Origin: NZQO01 sp964639255
Lineage (GTDB): Bacteria > Bacteroidota > Bacteroidia > Flavobacteriales > Flavobacteriaceae
NCBI GenBank assembly: GCA_964639255.1
Contig: CAZXDP010000019.1
Location: 1-39,110, forward strand
Direction of reading: 5' to 3'
Length of the DNA: 39,110 bases
Shown: piece by piece, positions 23,797-33,600 of the stretch
Numbering within the stretch: position 1 is the first letter of the stretch
Layout: the number at the start of each line of letters is the position of its first letter
The notes under the pieces: generated by a model
Told to the model about the DNA's origin: nothing
What the model saw: only the letters and a program-made list of their open reading frames with translations
The model's database searches: none
Made by a program: the position numbers and the translations under genes

Positions 23797-24918
23797 ATGA
23801 ATAAACCTATAAAGAAAGATCAAAATAGAATTCTTCATATCACTCCAAAACTAAACCCAGGTGGTATTGAATCATGGTTAAAAACTTTATCTACGAATAA
23901 AAAATTTAGTGATAGAAATGTTATTCTTTCCATTGGGGGTGAAGGACTATTTGATAGTGAATTTGAGAAAAATGGGGTAAAAATATATCATTTAAAAAAA
24001 CATAAAAACCTGTTAAAGCTAATTAAGCTATTAATCTCTATCCAAAAAAATGACTCAGTTAAAATATTACACCTTCATGTTTATTCATTCAATGCTATCT
24101 ATGCATTTGTTGGCAGAATTTTGGGCTTTAAAATTGTCTCTCACTCTCATAACAAGGGAATAAATAATCAAATGAAGAGTATTAATTATGGTGTACATCG
24201 TTATTATAAAATGATCATAAATTGGTGTTCAAACTATAAACTTGCCTGTTCATTAGAGGCTTATAACGGGATGTTTGGAGAATTTGAGGTACACCCAGGT
24301 CTTAAAAATGTATTACCATATGCAGTTGATGACACACGTTTTTTACCCAAAAGAATTGAAAAGTTTGAGAATAAACTTAAAATAGGACATGTAGCACGAT
24401 TCGTTCCTAAAAAAAACCATCAGTTTATAATTAAATTGGCTATGAGTATTCAAAAAACTGAATTGAAAGATCGAGTCCAATTTATTTTGGTGGGAGATGG
24501 AATGTTGAGAGAGAAAATAATTCAAGAATGTGAAAATTTTGGGATTGCTCATTTATTTGAATTTCGTCAACCTACAATTGGAGTAGAGGAATATTTTAAT
24601 AATATTTTTGACTGTTTTATTTTACCGTCAATAGAAGAGGGTTTAGGTATTGTTTTACTTGAGGCGCAATTGGCTGGAATGAAATATATAATAGCTTCAG
24701 AACATGTACCAGAAGAAAGTAATATAACAGGAGTAATTCGGGTTCTCCCATTAAATAAAAGGATATGGCTAAATGAAATTCAGAGTATATATGATGAAAT
24801 AGAAATAAATCCTTTAATAAGAAGTGATTCTATTCATAATAGAGTGAAAAAGTCTGAGTATGCAATAAACGAAAATATTAAAGAGCTTAACAAAATATAT
24901 ACTTACGTATTAAGATAA
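23797..24918 (+). CDS. GT4-family glycosyltransferase (AT-rich cassette)
   Basis: The 373-residue GT-B enzyme has an N-terminal HITPKLNPGGIESWLKTLS (a GG-rich acceptor loop common in GT4) and a C-terminal donor-binding ILPSIEEGLGIVLLEAQLAG with the E-x7-E pair. It would transfer a sugar from a nucleotide donor to a lipid-linked oligosaccharide at the inner face of the membrane. The donor and acceptor cannot be read. GC content is about 30%, far below its neighbour wecB. It is the first gene of a unit read without gaps into the flippase (one base between stop and ATG). Confidence 0.85.
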   Translation: MNKPIKKDQNRILHITPKLNPGGIESWLKTLSTNKKFSDRNVILSIGGEGLFDSEFEKNGVKIYHLKKHKNLLKLIKLLISIQKNDSVKILHLHVYSFNAIYAFVGRILGFKIVSHSHNKGINNQMKSINYGVHRYYKMIINWCSNYKLACSLEAYNGMFGEFEVHPGLKNVLPYAVDDTRFLPKRIEKFENKLKIGHVARFVPKKNHQFIIKLAMSIQKTELKDRVQFILVGDGMLREKIIQECENFGIAHLFEFRQPTIGVEEYFNNIFDCFILPSIEEGLGIVLLEAQLAGMKYIIASEHVPEESNITGVIRVLPLNKRIWLNEIQSIYDEIEINPLIRSDSIHNRVKKSEYAINENIKELNKIYTYVLR

Positions 24919-24919
24919 A

Positions 24920-26245
24920 ATGACTCTACTAATAAACTATTTAAAATCTTCATTCATCTATGGATTTATAAATGTATTGTCAAGTGCACTCGGCTTTATA
25001 ATTTTTCCTTTTATATTAATATATTATGATAAGTCTGAATTTGCTATTTATGACTACGTAATTTCAATCATTTCGTTTCTTACCATTCTAACTATATTCG
25101 GGCAACAATCCGCTTTTATAAGATTTTATTCTCAAGATAGAAATTTTGGTAAAAATGTCGCATTATCTACAATTATTTCACTCTCCATAGCAGCTATTAC
25201 AACTATAATTTTAACTCTATTTGCATATTATACTATTGACTTAACAATAATAAGTCAAAGCTCTCTAGTTGCTGTATTATTTATTGGGATATTACTACCA
25301 GTGAAGACCGTTAGGCTTAGCTTTTCAAATTTCTTCCGACTATCTGCAAAAAAAAGGTTGTATCTAATTATTGAAATAAGTTATATATGTATTTATATAA
25401 TTACTACATTTTTAATCCTTTATTTTGAATTAGAGATAATTTGGTTATTGTTTGCTCAAATTTTGGCTTCTATATTATCAATCTATTTAATATCCTACAG
25501 AAAATTTTCGATTGTTCACTTTAAAAAATTATTGTTTAAAAAAGATTTAGTCCGAAATTTCAAATTTGGTTTTGTATATGTTTGGATTTCAATTCTGAGT
25601 ATGTTGTTACCAGTTTTGATTCGTTTTTTTTTAAATGAAGCGAATCTTATTGAAGATTTAGCAAACTATGGATTTTTGTTAAAGGTCGTACTAGTATATT
25701 ATATAATTACTTCTTCGATTCAGGCCGCTTGGCCCTCATTTTCATATGGATTTAAAGATAAAACCGATCTTTTCAAGTCGATTATTCTATTCGTTAATTT
25801 TTTTACAGTAATTTTCGGTATGGCAACAGTTTCAATATTACCATTTTTGGTTGTGAAATTCTTCCCTAATTATTATCATTCTACTTTTGAAATAGTATCC
25901 ATTCTACTAATATTATCTGCTTATTTTAGAACACTATCTAACATTTTAGTGGTCAATATTGATTTAAATGATAAAGGGGTTTCTAGTAGAAATATTAGTT
26001 TTTTATCCTTTGGAATAGTTATAATAATTTATTTTCTTATCAATAAATTCCTCAATATCAACTTAGTTTATTTGGTAGTATTAGAAGTATTATTTAGCGC
26101 ATTTGTTTTCTTAGGAAGATTCAAGTTGGCAAAAACTAATTATGGAAGTATAATGGTTACTAATAAAATTTTATATGGTAGTATAATTGTGATGTTGAGC
26201 GTGGTCATTTTGTTGCTCATTTTCAAAGGAACTCAAATAATTTAA
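24920..26245 (+). CDS. Wzx-like polysaccharide flippase (MATE/PST family)
   Basis: The 441-residue protein has about 12-14 hydrophobic helices in two halves, starting with SFIYGFINVLSSALGFIIFPF, the N-terminal pattern of the polysaccharide transporter (PST) family. It probably flips the undecaprenyl-linked repeat unit across the inner membrane. As usual in this family, sequence conservation is low, so the call rests on topology, length and context (glycosyltransferases and a polymerase on both sides). The gene is very AT-rich. Confidence 0.82.
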   Translation: MTLLINYLKSSFIYGFINVLSSALGFIIFPFILIYYDKSEFAIYDYVISIISFLTILTIFGQQSAFIRFYSQDRNFGKNVALSTIISLSIAAITTIILTLFAYYTIDLTIISQSSLVAVLFIGILLPVKTVRLSFSNFFRLSAKKRLYLIIEISYICIYIITTFLILYFELEIIWLLFAQILASILSIYLISYRKFSIVHFKKLLFKKDLVRNFKFGFVYVWISILSMLLPVLIRFFLNEANLIEDLANYGFLLKVVLVYYIITSSIQAAWPSFSYGFKDKTDLFKSIILFVNFFTVIFGMATVSILPFLVVKFFPNYYHSTFEIVSILLILSAYFRTLSNILVVNIDLNDKGVSSRNISFLSFGIVIIIYFLINKFLNINLVYLVVLEVLFSAFVFLGRFKLAKTNYGSIMVTNKILYGSIIVMLSVVILLLIFKGTQII

Positions 26246-26246
26246 A

Positions 26247-27527
26247 ATGATAACTATACTCTATATATTAATTACAACATATATATTATTTAATATATGG
26301 AAGGAGTATAAAGTAGATGGGATAAATTTATTTATAATAATTAACGTCTATTATTTGCTATCTTATCCATTGCAAGGATTATTGATTAGCTTAGATTCTA
26401 TAATTTTTGACGCTGAAATAGGTAGATTTGGTTATAAAAATTTTTATGAATCCATCTACGTATGTTCAATAATTATTTTGTTTTATATCTTGATGATATT
26501 TGGCTATAAATTAATTCCTGCAATAAACTCTAATTTTCAAAATAACTATAAATTAGAAATGAGTTCATTTAAAATTGAGATAGTGTCGCTCTCAATTTTT
26601 ATAATTTCATTTGCTTTATATGCATATTCGCATGGAGGAATCGCAGGAATGTTAATCGATGCGCAGACCTATAGATCTGGACACGGAATATATTCCTCAT
26701 TTGATATTTTTAAAAGGTTTTTTTATGTGGGAATTGTCCCTTTCGCGATCGGTCTGCATAGATTTAGAAATAATCGAAATTTTTCTAATTTAATATATGT
26801 TGTTGTATTGTTAGTACTAAACATAATTGCGTTATTATCTCTTGCAGGAAGGACTAATCTTATCTTGTTTTTTTTGGTTGTCTTCTTACTTTTTTCTAGA
26901 AGAAGAATAAACAGCACGGTCACATTAATCGGTCCTATACTAATAATAGCTATTGTTTTCATAGGAGATACTTTGTTTGCATTATTTCAAGGATTTTCAA
27001 GTGTACAGGATTTTTCATCTTTAATCAGCAGTGAGTTGTATGAAATAAATCGCAATATCGCACTTGGATTTGTTTATGAATTTCAATATCCTTTTACCTC
27101 ACTTTCCGTTCTTATAAATGAAATTAATAATATTGAATTAAGATATGGTTTAGATGCTATTTATGCCTTGGGACATCTTCTACCAGATAAGTTGTTGCTT
27201 TTTGACAATCAGGATACTGTAGCATATGTTAATACTGAATTAATAACCGGAATTTATGAATCCACAATTCCTCCTGGAATTATCGGTTTTTCAATATTCA
27301 GTTTCGGTATATATGGTATACCGTTAGTTGCATTGATAAGTGGAGGAGTCTATAAGAAGATTGACAATTACATTAAACTTACTGGCAATGGTTTTCTAAA
27401 TAATATGTTCTATTTGATTTTTACTTTTAAACTTGGCTCTTTTATACTCTCTGGAGAGCCGAGAGTTTTTATTTTTAGTACTTTTATTTTCATTGTATTA
27501 TTTGTCTTCTTCAAGTATTTTAAATAA
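26247..27527 (+). CDS. Wzy-like O-antigen/repeat-unit polymerase
   Basis: The 426-residue protein has 10-12 hydrophobic helices and a large loop before the last group of helices (about residues 245-350), the topology of Wzy polymerases. The loop includes RNIALGFVYEFQYPFTSLS and GIYESTIPPGIIGFSIFSFGIYG. Polymerases of this kind join flipped repeat units in the periplasm. Identification is by topology and context (directly after a Wzx-like gene with one base between them). GC content falls below 25% in its first part, the lowest in the window. Confidence 0.75.
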   Translation: MITILYILITTYILFNIWKEYKVDGINLFIIINVYYLLSYPLQGLLISLDSIIFDAEIGRFGYKNFYESIYVCSIIILFYILMIFGYKLIPAINSNFQNNYKLEMSSFKIEIVSLSIFIISFALYAYSHGGIAGMLIDAQTYRSGHGIYSSFDIFKRFFYVGIVPFAIGLHRFRNNRNFSNLIYVVVLLVLNIIALLSLAGRTNLILFFLVVFLLFSRRRINSTVTLIGPILIIAIVFIGDTLFALFQGFSSVQDFSSLISSELYEINRNIALGFVYEFQYPFTSLSVLINEINNIELRYGLDAIYALGHLLPDKLLLFDNQDTVAYVNTELITGIYESTIPPGIIGFSIFSFGIYGIPLVALISGGVYKKIDNYIKLTGNGFLNNMFYLIFTFKLGSFILSGEPRVFIFSTFIFIVLFVFFKYFK

Positions 27528-27534
27528 TATCATT

Positions 27535-28080
27535 TTGAAACTATCATTTCTTTTCAAAAAAATCATAGCAATTATTATCCTAGGGTTGTATGGAGGATCA
27601 AAATATGCTAGATATATTGGTGTTAAAGTTGGTAAGAACTGCAGAATATATACTACAAAATTTGGGCTTGAGCCTTTTCTTATACAAATTGGTAATAGAG
27701 TAACAATCACATCTGGTGTAAGATTTATAACACATGATGGTTCAACCTGGTTGATGAGAGATGAAAAGGGGAGAAGATTTCTTTATAATAAAATAGAAAT
27801 TGGAAATAATGTTTTCGTTGGAGTCAATTCTATAATTCTTCCAGGTGTTAAGATTGATGATAATTGCATAATAGCTGCTGGTAGTGTTGTTACCAAATCT
27901 GTACCTTCAAACTCAATAGTTGGTGGTGTTCCAGCTAAAATAATCGGAAACTTTAATGATCTTAAAGATCATGCTCTAAAATATTATTTTTCTGAAAATG
28001 ATTTAGATATTACGGAGAACTATAAAGAACGAGTTTTGAAAATTACTACTTTTAGTTTTAAGGAATATTTAGAAAGATGA
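27535..28080 (+). CDS. Hexapeptide-repeat acyltransferase
   Basis: The 181-residue protein has a left-handed beta-helix of hexapeptide repeats (IGNRVTITSGVRFITHDGS, IEIGNNVFVGVNSIILPGVKIDDNCIIAAGSVVTKSVPSNSIVGGVPAKIIG), characteristic of the LbetaH O-acetyltransferases that modify sugars. H in ITHDGS is the likely catalytic base. The frame is open from 27433, overlapping the polymerase by 95 bases without an ATG. A TTG at 27535, eight bases after the polymerase stop, is the most economical start, but this is uncertain. The stop overlaps the next ATG as ATGA. Confidence 0.85.
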   Translation: MKLSFLFKKIIAIIILGLYGGSKYARYIGVKVGKNCRIYTTKFGLEPFLIQIGNRVTITSGVRFITHDGSTWLMRDEKGRRFLYNKIEIGNNVFVGVNSIILPGVKIDDNCIIAAGSVVTKSVPSNSIVGGVPAKIIGNFNDLKDHALKYYFSENDLDITENYKERVLKITTFSFKEYLER

Positions 28081-29171
28081 AACGAATTCTTATAGTTGCG
28101 CCAAACGATTATATTGGAGGTGCTGAATTATACTTAAAAAATATTACAGATTTTTTTCGGAAAAAACAAAGTCAGGTTTATATTTTGTTTTTGAAGAGAA
28201 AAACATCGTCAAAATGGACTCAATATGAAAGTTGTAACAACTGTAACGTACTATACACTAATGCTACATCAGAATTAACAGGATTGCTTGGTTTTACTTG
28301 TAATCTCATTTCTTTGCGAAATATTAATTTTGACTATGTTTTTACTTCTCATGTACATACAACGGGGTATATCGGTTTATTAGTTAAGCTTGGCTTAGTA
28401 AAGAAAGAAAATTTTATAGGTCGCGAATCTACTTCTATATTCCTGAGATATAGTGGGTCGAAATTATTTTTATTTAAACTGTTATATATATTTGGTTATA
28501 GATCATTAGACTTGTTAATCTGTCAAACCAATTTTATGAAACAGCAATTTGTGGAGGCTATGCCCACATTAAGTAAGAATATCAAGATTGAGGTAATACC
28601 CAATCCATTTGTTTATACAAAAAGGCAACAAGGTCTTTCGATACCTAAAATAACTAGTAATTACATTGTTTCCGCCGGACGTTTGATACCTGAGAAAGGC
28701 TTTGATATTTTAATAAAGGCATTTGCTAAAATAACACACAACTTCCCCGACCTGAAACTGCTAATCTTGGGGGAAGGTAAAGAACGTGAATCGCTTTCAA
28801 ATTTGATTGAATCACTAAGTTTAAAAAATAAAGTCATACTTTATGGACACGTGAAAGATGTTTTTATTTTCTTTAAAAATGCAAATTTATGCGTTGTATC
28901 ATCTAGAATTGAAGGATTTCCTAATGTGCTCTTGCAAATGATGTCTCAAAACACCAAGGTAATTAGCACACTATGTGCAGGAGATGTTGAGAATATCGAT
29001 GGTATTAAAACAATACCAACAGAAGATATTTCAGCAATGGCAACAGCCATAAGTTACTTACTTGTTTCAGATTGTGATGCTAATAGAGAAATTTTCGATA
29101 AAGAACTACAAAAGAGAAATGTTGAATCTTTCGTCCAAAGGGTAAATTATCATTTAAATGCCCAAACCTAA
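28077..29171 (+). CDS. GT4-family glycosyltransferase at the right edge of the AT-rich cassette
   Basis: The 364-residue GT-B protein has an N-terminal APNDYIGGAELYLKNI and a C-terminal donor site SSRIEGFPNVLLQMMSQ, in which the second Glu of the usual E-x7-E pair is Gln. The core strand pattern SAGRLIPEKGFDILIKAFAKI is typical of GT4. Its start overlaps the acyltransferase stop (ATGA), and its last 14 bases overlap the next gene. The coding sequence is AT-rich up to its end, where composition changes at once. Confidence 0.86.
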   Translation: MKRILIVAPNDYIGGAELYLKNITDFFRKKQSQVYILFLKRKTSSKWTQYESCNNCNVLYTNATSELTGLLGFTCNLISLRNINFDYVFTSHVHTTGYIGLLVKLGLVKKENFIGRESTSIFLRYSGSKLFLFKLLYIFGYRSLDLLICQTNFMKQQFVEAMPTLSKNIKIEVIPNPFVYTKRQQGLSIPKITSNYIVSAGRLIPEKGFDILIKAFAKITHNFPDLKLLILGEGKERESLSNLIESLSLKNKVILYGHVKDVFIFFKNANLCVVSSRIEGFPNVLLQMMSQNTKVISTLCAGDVENIDGIKTIPTEDISAMATAISYLLVSDCDANREIFDKELQKRNVESFVQRVNYHLNAQT

Positions 29172-30336
29172 CCTCTTCCGTATCACCACCGTCCCTATGT
29201 CGCTCGACAAGTTGTTGGAGGGACAATTGGGGTTTATGCAGCAGTATTTCGAGGTGACGGCCATGAGCGCTAGCGGAGAGGCCCTGGCCCGTGTAGGCGA
29301 GCGGGAAGGGGTAAGGGTACAACCGTTGCCCCTTACTCGAAAAATCACGCCGATACAAGACGCCCGGGCCGTATGGTACTTGTACCGCTACCTTAAAAAA
29401 ACAAAACCCTCCGTGGTACATACGCATACTCCAAAGGCAGGTATTGTGGGGATGCTCGCCTCAAAACTCGCAAGGGTGCCCCTACGGTTGCATACCGTGG
29501 CGGGCCTACCGCTTATGGAGGCTTCGGGGGCGAAGCGTTCCGTGCTCCGTGCCGTGGAAAAGGCGACCTACCGCTATGCCACCCACGTACATCCCAATAG
29601 TAAGGGGCTGTACGATTATATCGTTTCCGAAGGTTTGGCCCCAACCTCAAAACTAGCGATTATTGGGGCGGGCAGTAGTAACGGTATCGACACCTCCTAT
29701 TTTGATCCTGCATTATTTGCTACGGAAGAAAAACGACACCTGCGCCATACCTTACAGATCGACCCGAACAGTTTCGTGTACCTATTTGTGGGCCGTTTGG
29801 TGGGCGACAAGGGCATCAACGAATTGGTACGGGCGTTTAAAAACCTCTCCGAACAGACAGACCGGATGCCGCCAACCCTGCTGTTGGTAGGGCCCTTGGA
29901 ACCCGAACTCGACCCCCTACGTCCCGATACGCTCAAGGAAATAGAACGTCACCCCAATATTATAACGGTAGGATACAAAGACGATGTTCGGCCCTATTTT
30001 GCCACCGCCAATGTGTTGGTGTTTCCGAGCTACCGTGAGGGCTTTCCCAATGTGGTGATGCAGGCCGGCGCGATGGGACTCCCCGCTATTGTGAGCGATA
30101 TCAACGGCTGCAACGAGATTGTGGAGGAGGGGGTAAACGGACTCATTGTGCCATCCAAAAATACGGCGGAGTTGCAAGCGACCATGGAGCGGTTGGCTCG
30201 AGATACCCAGCTACATGATAGCTTGGCGCTAAACGCCCGTGAGCGCATTGCCAGTCGGTACGAGCGAAAAGCCGTATGGGAAGCGTTACTGGCTGAATAT
30301 CGGCGGCTACTTCGGGAAAAGGGTCTTGCGACGTAG
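29158..30336 (+). CDS. GT4-family glycosyltransferase, PglA-like
   Basis: The 392-residue enzyme has host-like GC content (about 55-60% in sampled lines). Features are FRITTVPMSLDKLLEGQLGFM, VVHTHTPKAGIVGMLASKLA, VYLFVGRLVGDKGINELVRAF, and the donor site FPSYREGFPNVVMQAGAMGLP. This combination is typical of GT4 enzymes next to PglC-type initiating transferases, which add the second sugar to lipid-linked diacetylbacillosamine or a related sugar. The exact sugar is inference. Its ATG lies within the last codons of the preceding AT-rich gene, with a 14-base overlap. Confidence 0.88.
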   Translation: MPKPNLFRITTVPMSLDKLLEGQLGFMQQYFEVTAMSASGEALARVGEREGVRVQPLPLTRKITPIQDARAVWYLYRYLKKTKPSVVHTHTPKAGIVGMLASKLARVPLRLHTVAGLPLMEASGAKRSVLRAVEKATYRYATHVHPNSKGLYDYIVSEGLAPTSKLAIIGAGSSNGIDTSYFDPALFATEEKRHLRHTLQIDPNSFVYLFVGRLVGDKGINELVRAFKNLSEQTDRMPPTLLLVGPLEPELDPLRPDTLKEIERHPNIITVGYKDDVRPYFATANVLVFPSYREGFPNVVMQAGAMGLPAIVSDINGCNEIVEEGVNGLIVPSKNTAELQATMERLARDTQLHDSLALNARERIASRYERKAVWEALLAEYRRLLREKGLAT

Positions 30337-30424
30337 CGACTTCCCGGGGGATGTTTTGGTATTACCTATTTCAAGGGCCAAGGCTGCAATTCGCGCGGTC
30401 GTATTTAATTGAGCTTTAGCGCCT

Positions 30425-30454
30425 ACACCCCTGTGGTCCCCTCGAGGGGACAAT
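30425..30454 (-). repeat. Palindromic dispersed repeat, right copy (inverted)
   Basis: The core GTCCCCTCGAGGGGAC (30436-30451) is a perfect palindrome. With its flank it is the inverted counterpart of 22361-22390. It lies in the 307-base region after the PglA-like gene, which contains no gene. Confidence 0.75.
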
Positions 30455-30480
30455 TTGGGATTCTCCCTCTGAGTAATGTG

Positions 30481-30508
30481 CAGTGTTCAGGGTTTCGTTT
30501 TCAGTAAT
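30481..30508. repeat. Short heptamer remnant
   Basis: CAGTGTT, CAGGGTT, TCGTTTT, CAGTAAT: a short run of units like those at 21535 and 22266, again beside the GTCCCCT palindrome. Confidence 0.5.
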
Positions 30509-30587
30509 TGTTAGCCTGGTGGGGCATAAGAATTCAGTGACGAAGATGTTTCCTACTTAAAATTTTAACATTTCCTTAGCTTTTTAG

Positions 30588-30595
30588 TATCTTCG
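30588..30595 (+). promoter_or_regulatory. Possible -7 box (TATCTTCG) for the subtilase gene
   Basis: Seven of eight positions match TAnnTTTG, 48 bases before the ATG. No -33 TTG is clear. The rest of the 30509-30643 region shows nothing else recognisable. Confidence 0.3.
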
Positions 30596-30643
30596 TAACC
30601 AATTAGGCTTCAACAGGATGCCTGCCAACCAACTCCCCAGGTT

Positions 30644-33600
30644 ATGAAAAAATTAATTTATACATTTCTTGTAATGGCATTGTTGCCGTTAGGGGTACTG
30701 TTCGCCCAGTCCGACCGGCAAGTCCGCCAATATACCGCCACCTATAACCAACAGCTCTTGGCCCAAATGGCGCAAGAACAGCACGAAACGTTTACGACAC
30801 AAAAGCAACAAGCGGTGGTCTTCGCAAAGGCCAACGGACTTCCGGTGCGTACCACCTTTCCCGATGGTCGTACCGTAGAGGTGCAACGCCTTACGAGTAA
30901 CGGGACTTTACTGTATTACAGCACCTACAATGTGGCCGCTGCGGCTTCTACCCGTACCGATCATTTGCACAACGGGGGTTCGCTGGGGCTCAACTTGGAA
31001 GGCCAGGGAATGACCGCCCACGTTTGGGACGGTGGCCACGCCCGCGCGTCGCATCAAGAATACGACGGGCCGGGTGGGAACAATCGGGTCACCATCATGG
31101 ACGCAGGTAGTGAGGGCGGTGTTCAGCTAAACTATCACGCAGCGCACGTAACGGGCACTGTGGGTGCCTCGGGGGTCCAGGCAAATGCCAAGGGCATGGC
31201 GCCCCAAACCTTGGTGCATGGGTATATGTGGAATAACGATAAGGCCGAAGCCACCACCGCTGCCGCCAATGGCATGCTCGTTTCCAACCATAGTTATGGT
31301 TTTAGGAGCGATTTGGCACCCGATTACTATTTCGGGGCCTATATCGACGAATCGCGCGATTGGGACAACATCCTTTACAACGCCCCCTATTATTTAATGG
31401 TGGTAGCGGCCGGCAATGACGGTTCGACCAATTATAATGGGAGTCCGCTCAATCCAGCCCTTCCACAGTACGACAAACTAACTGGCCATAGTACCTCCAA
31501 GAACAATCTCGTGGTGGCCAACGCCCAAGACGCGGTAGTCGATGCGCAGGGAAATTTGCAGAGCGTGGCCATTAATTCCGGAAGCAGTCAAGGTCCCACG
31601 GACGACCTGCGTATCAAACCCGATATTGCCGGGAACGGTACTGGCGTATTTTCTACATTTGAAGCAAGCAACTCGGATTATGGGGCCATTTCAGGAACCT
31701 CTATGGCCTCGCCCAACGTAGCCGGCTCCTTAGTTTTGCTACAGCAACACGCAAACAATTTAAACGGTACGTTCCTAAGGGCCGCCACCTTAAAGGGGTT
31801 GGTACTGCACACGGCCGATGATGCAGGCCCTACGGGTCCCGATGCGGTGTGGGGCTGGGGCCTGATGAACGCAAAGCGGGCCGCCGAGACCCTTACGGAG
31901 GCGCACGAAGGGCTAGGCGCCATGGTAGCGGAGCTCACCTTGGCCCAAGGCCAAACGTATGTGCTGAATGTGGATAGCGACGGCCTACAACCGCTGCTTG
32001 CCTCGATTTCCTGGACCGATCCTGCCGGAACGGCCACAACGGCACTTAATAGTGCGACCTCCCGACTGGTGAATGATTTAGACATTCGCATTACCCAAGG
32101 CGCAACTACCTATACCCCTTGGAAATTGACCGCGGTAAACACCAATGCGCTAGGCGATAATTTGGTAGATCCTTTTGAACATATCGGCATCGCAGGGGCG
32201 AGCGGTAGTTATACCATCACCATCACCCATAAGGGCAGTTTGCAGGGGGGAAGCCAAAATTATTCGCTTATCCTTTCCGGTATCAATGTGGAATGTCTTG
32301 CCGCTACGGTCCCTGCCAACGTGCTCGCCCCATTGGTAGGGGGTACCTTCGCCCAGGTTTCGTGGGATATCGTTCCCGGGGCCGTGTATGATTTTCGGTA
32401 CCGCGAAGTGGGCTACCCCACTTGGACGGTTGTCGAAGACCAACTGCAGTCTAGCTATCTGATAGAAGGTCTCCTAGAAGAAACCGACTATGAGGTACAG
32501 GTACGCAGCGAATGTACGGAGGGCGGAGTTTCTGGCTATAGCGGTTCTCTACTTTTCACGACCACGGTGAACACCTATTGTGCAGCGGGTTCCCCCGATA
32601 CCGAATTTGAGAAAATTTCCAACGTTACCTTCGGAAGTATCAATAATAATTCCTCCAGCACAGCAGGCTATGAAGATTTCACTGCCTTGGAAACGCTGGT
32701 TCCCATGGGGCAGGCTATAGCATTTAGCGCAAGCATTTTCCCAGCATATCCAGATGATGAGATTTTAGTCTGGATCGATTTGAACAAAGACGGCGATTTC
32801 CTCGATACGGGCGAATTGGTATTCACACAAACCCAAAGTGGGGGTAGCGTGTCCGGTTCGATTACAGTGCCCACTACCGCCCGGCAAGGAGCTACCCGTA
32901 TGCGGGTGCGGCTTCACGATACTTCCTTTGTCGCTAACGACACCCCTTGCGGCGATTCGCAATACGGACAGGTAGAAGATTATACCGTGATACTCTATTC
33001 CGATTATATCTATCACGATTCCACTTGGACTCCCAACAATCCTGATGGCGTTGCGACAACAGCCAACGGTATATTGGTGTACGATGGGTCGACCACCTTC
33101 TCGGCTCCTACAGGCGCCAGTAACCTAACGATCGACAACGATGCTACCTTGCGGGTGCAGGATGTTCTTAGCATTTCCGAATCGTTACGGGTAGAGGGAA
33201 ATCTCGTTTTTGAGAGCCATCCAACAAAATCGGGCGAACTGGCGGCCGTTCCCAACACGGCGACGGTTACGGGCAAAGTAACGGTGGAACGTTTCATCCC
33301 GGCCAATAGAGCGTATCGGTTTGTAAGCAGTGCCGTCGCAACCGCTGAACCTATACGCGAGCATTGGCAAGAAGGCGCGAACAATACGGGTACCGCTTTT
33401 CCTGGCGACAACCAGAATCCCAATCCCGGATACGGGACCCATATCACTGGTTCGCAAACGGGTGCTAACGGATTTGATGCTACCCCTTCTGGCAATCCGT
33501 CTCTCTTTACCGTAGATACAAACGCCCAGACCTTTGTGGCTGTAGGGAATACCAATGGCAACACCTTGGGCGCTGGAGATCCTTATTTGCTATTTGTACG

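Noticed and set aside
33013..33564. Long frames antisense to the subtilase gene
   Set aside because: They arise from GC-rich third positions of the sense gene and have no start signals.
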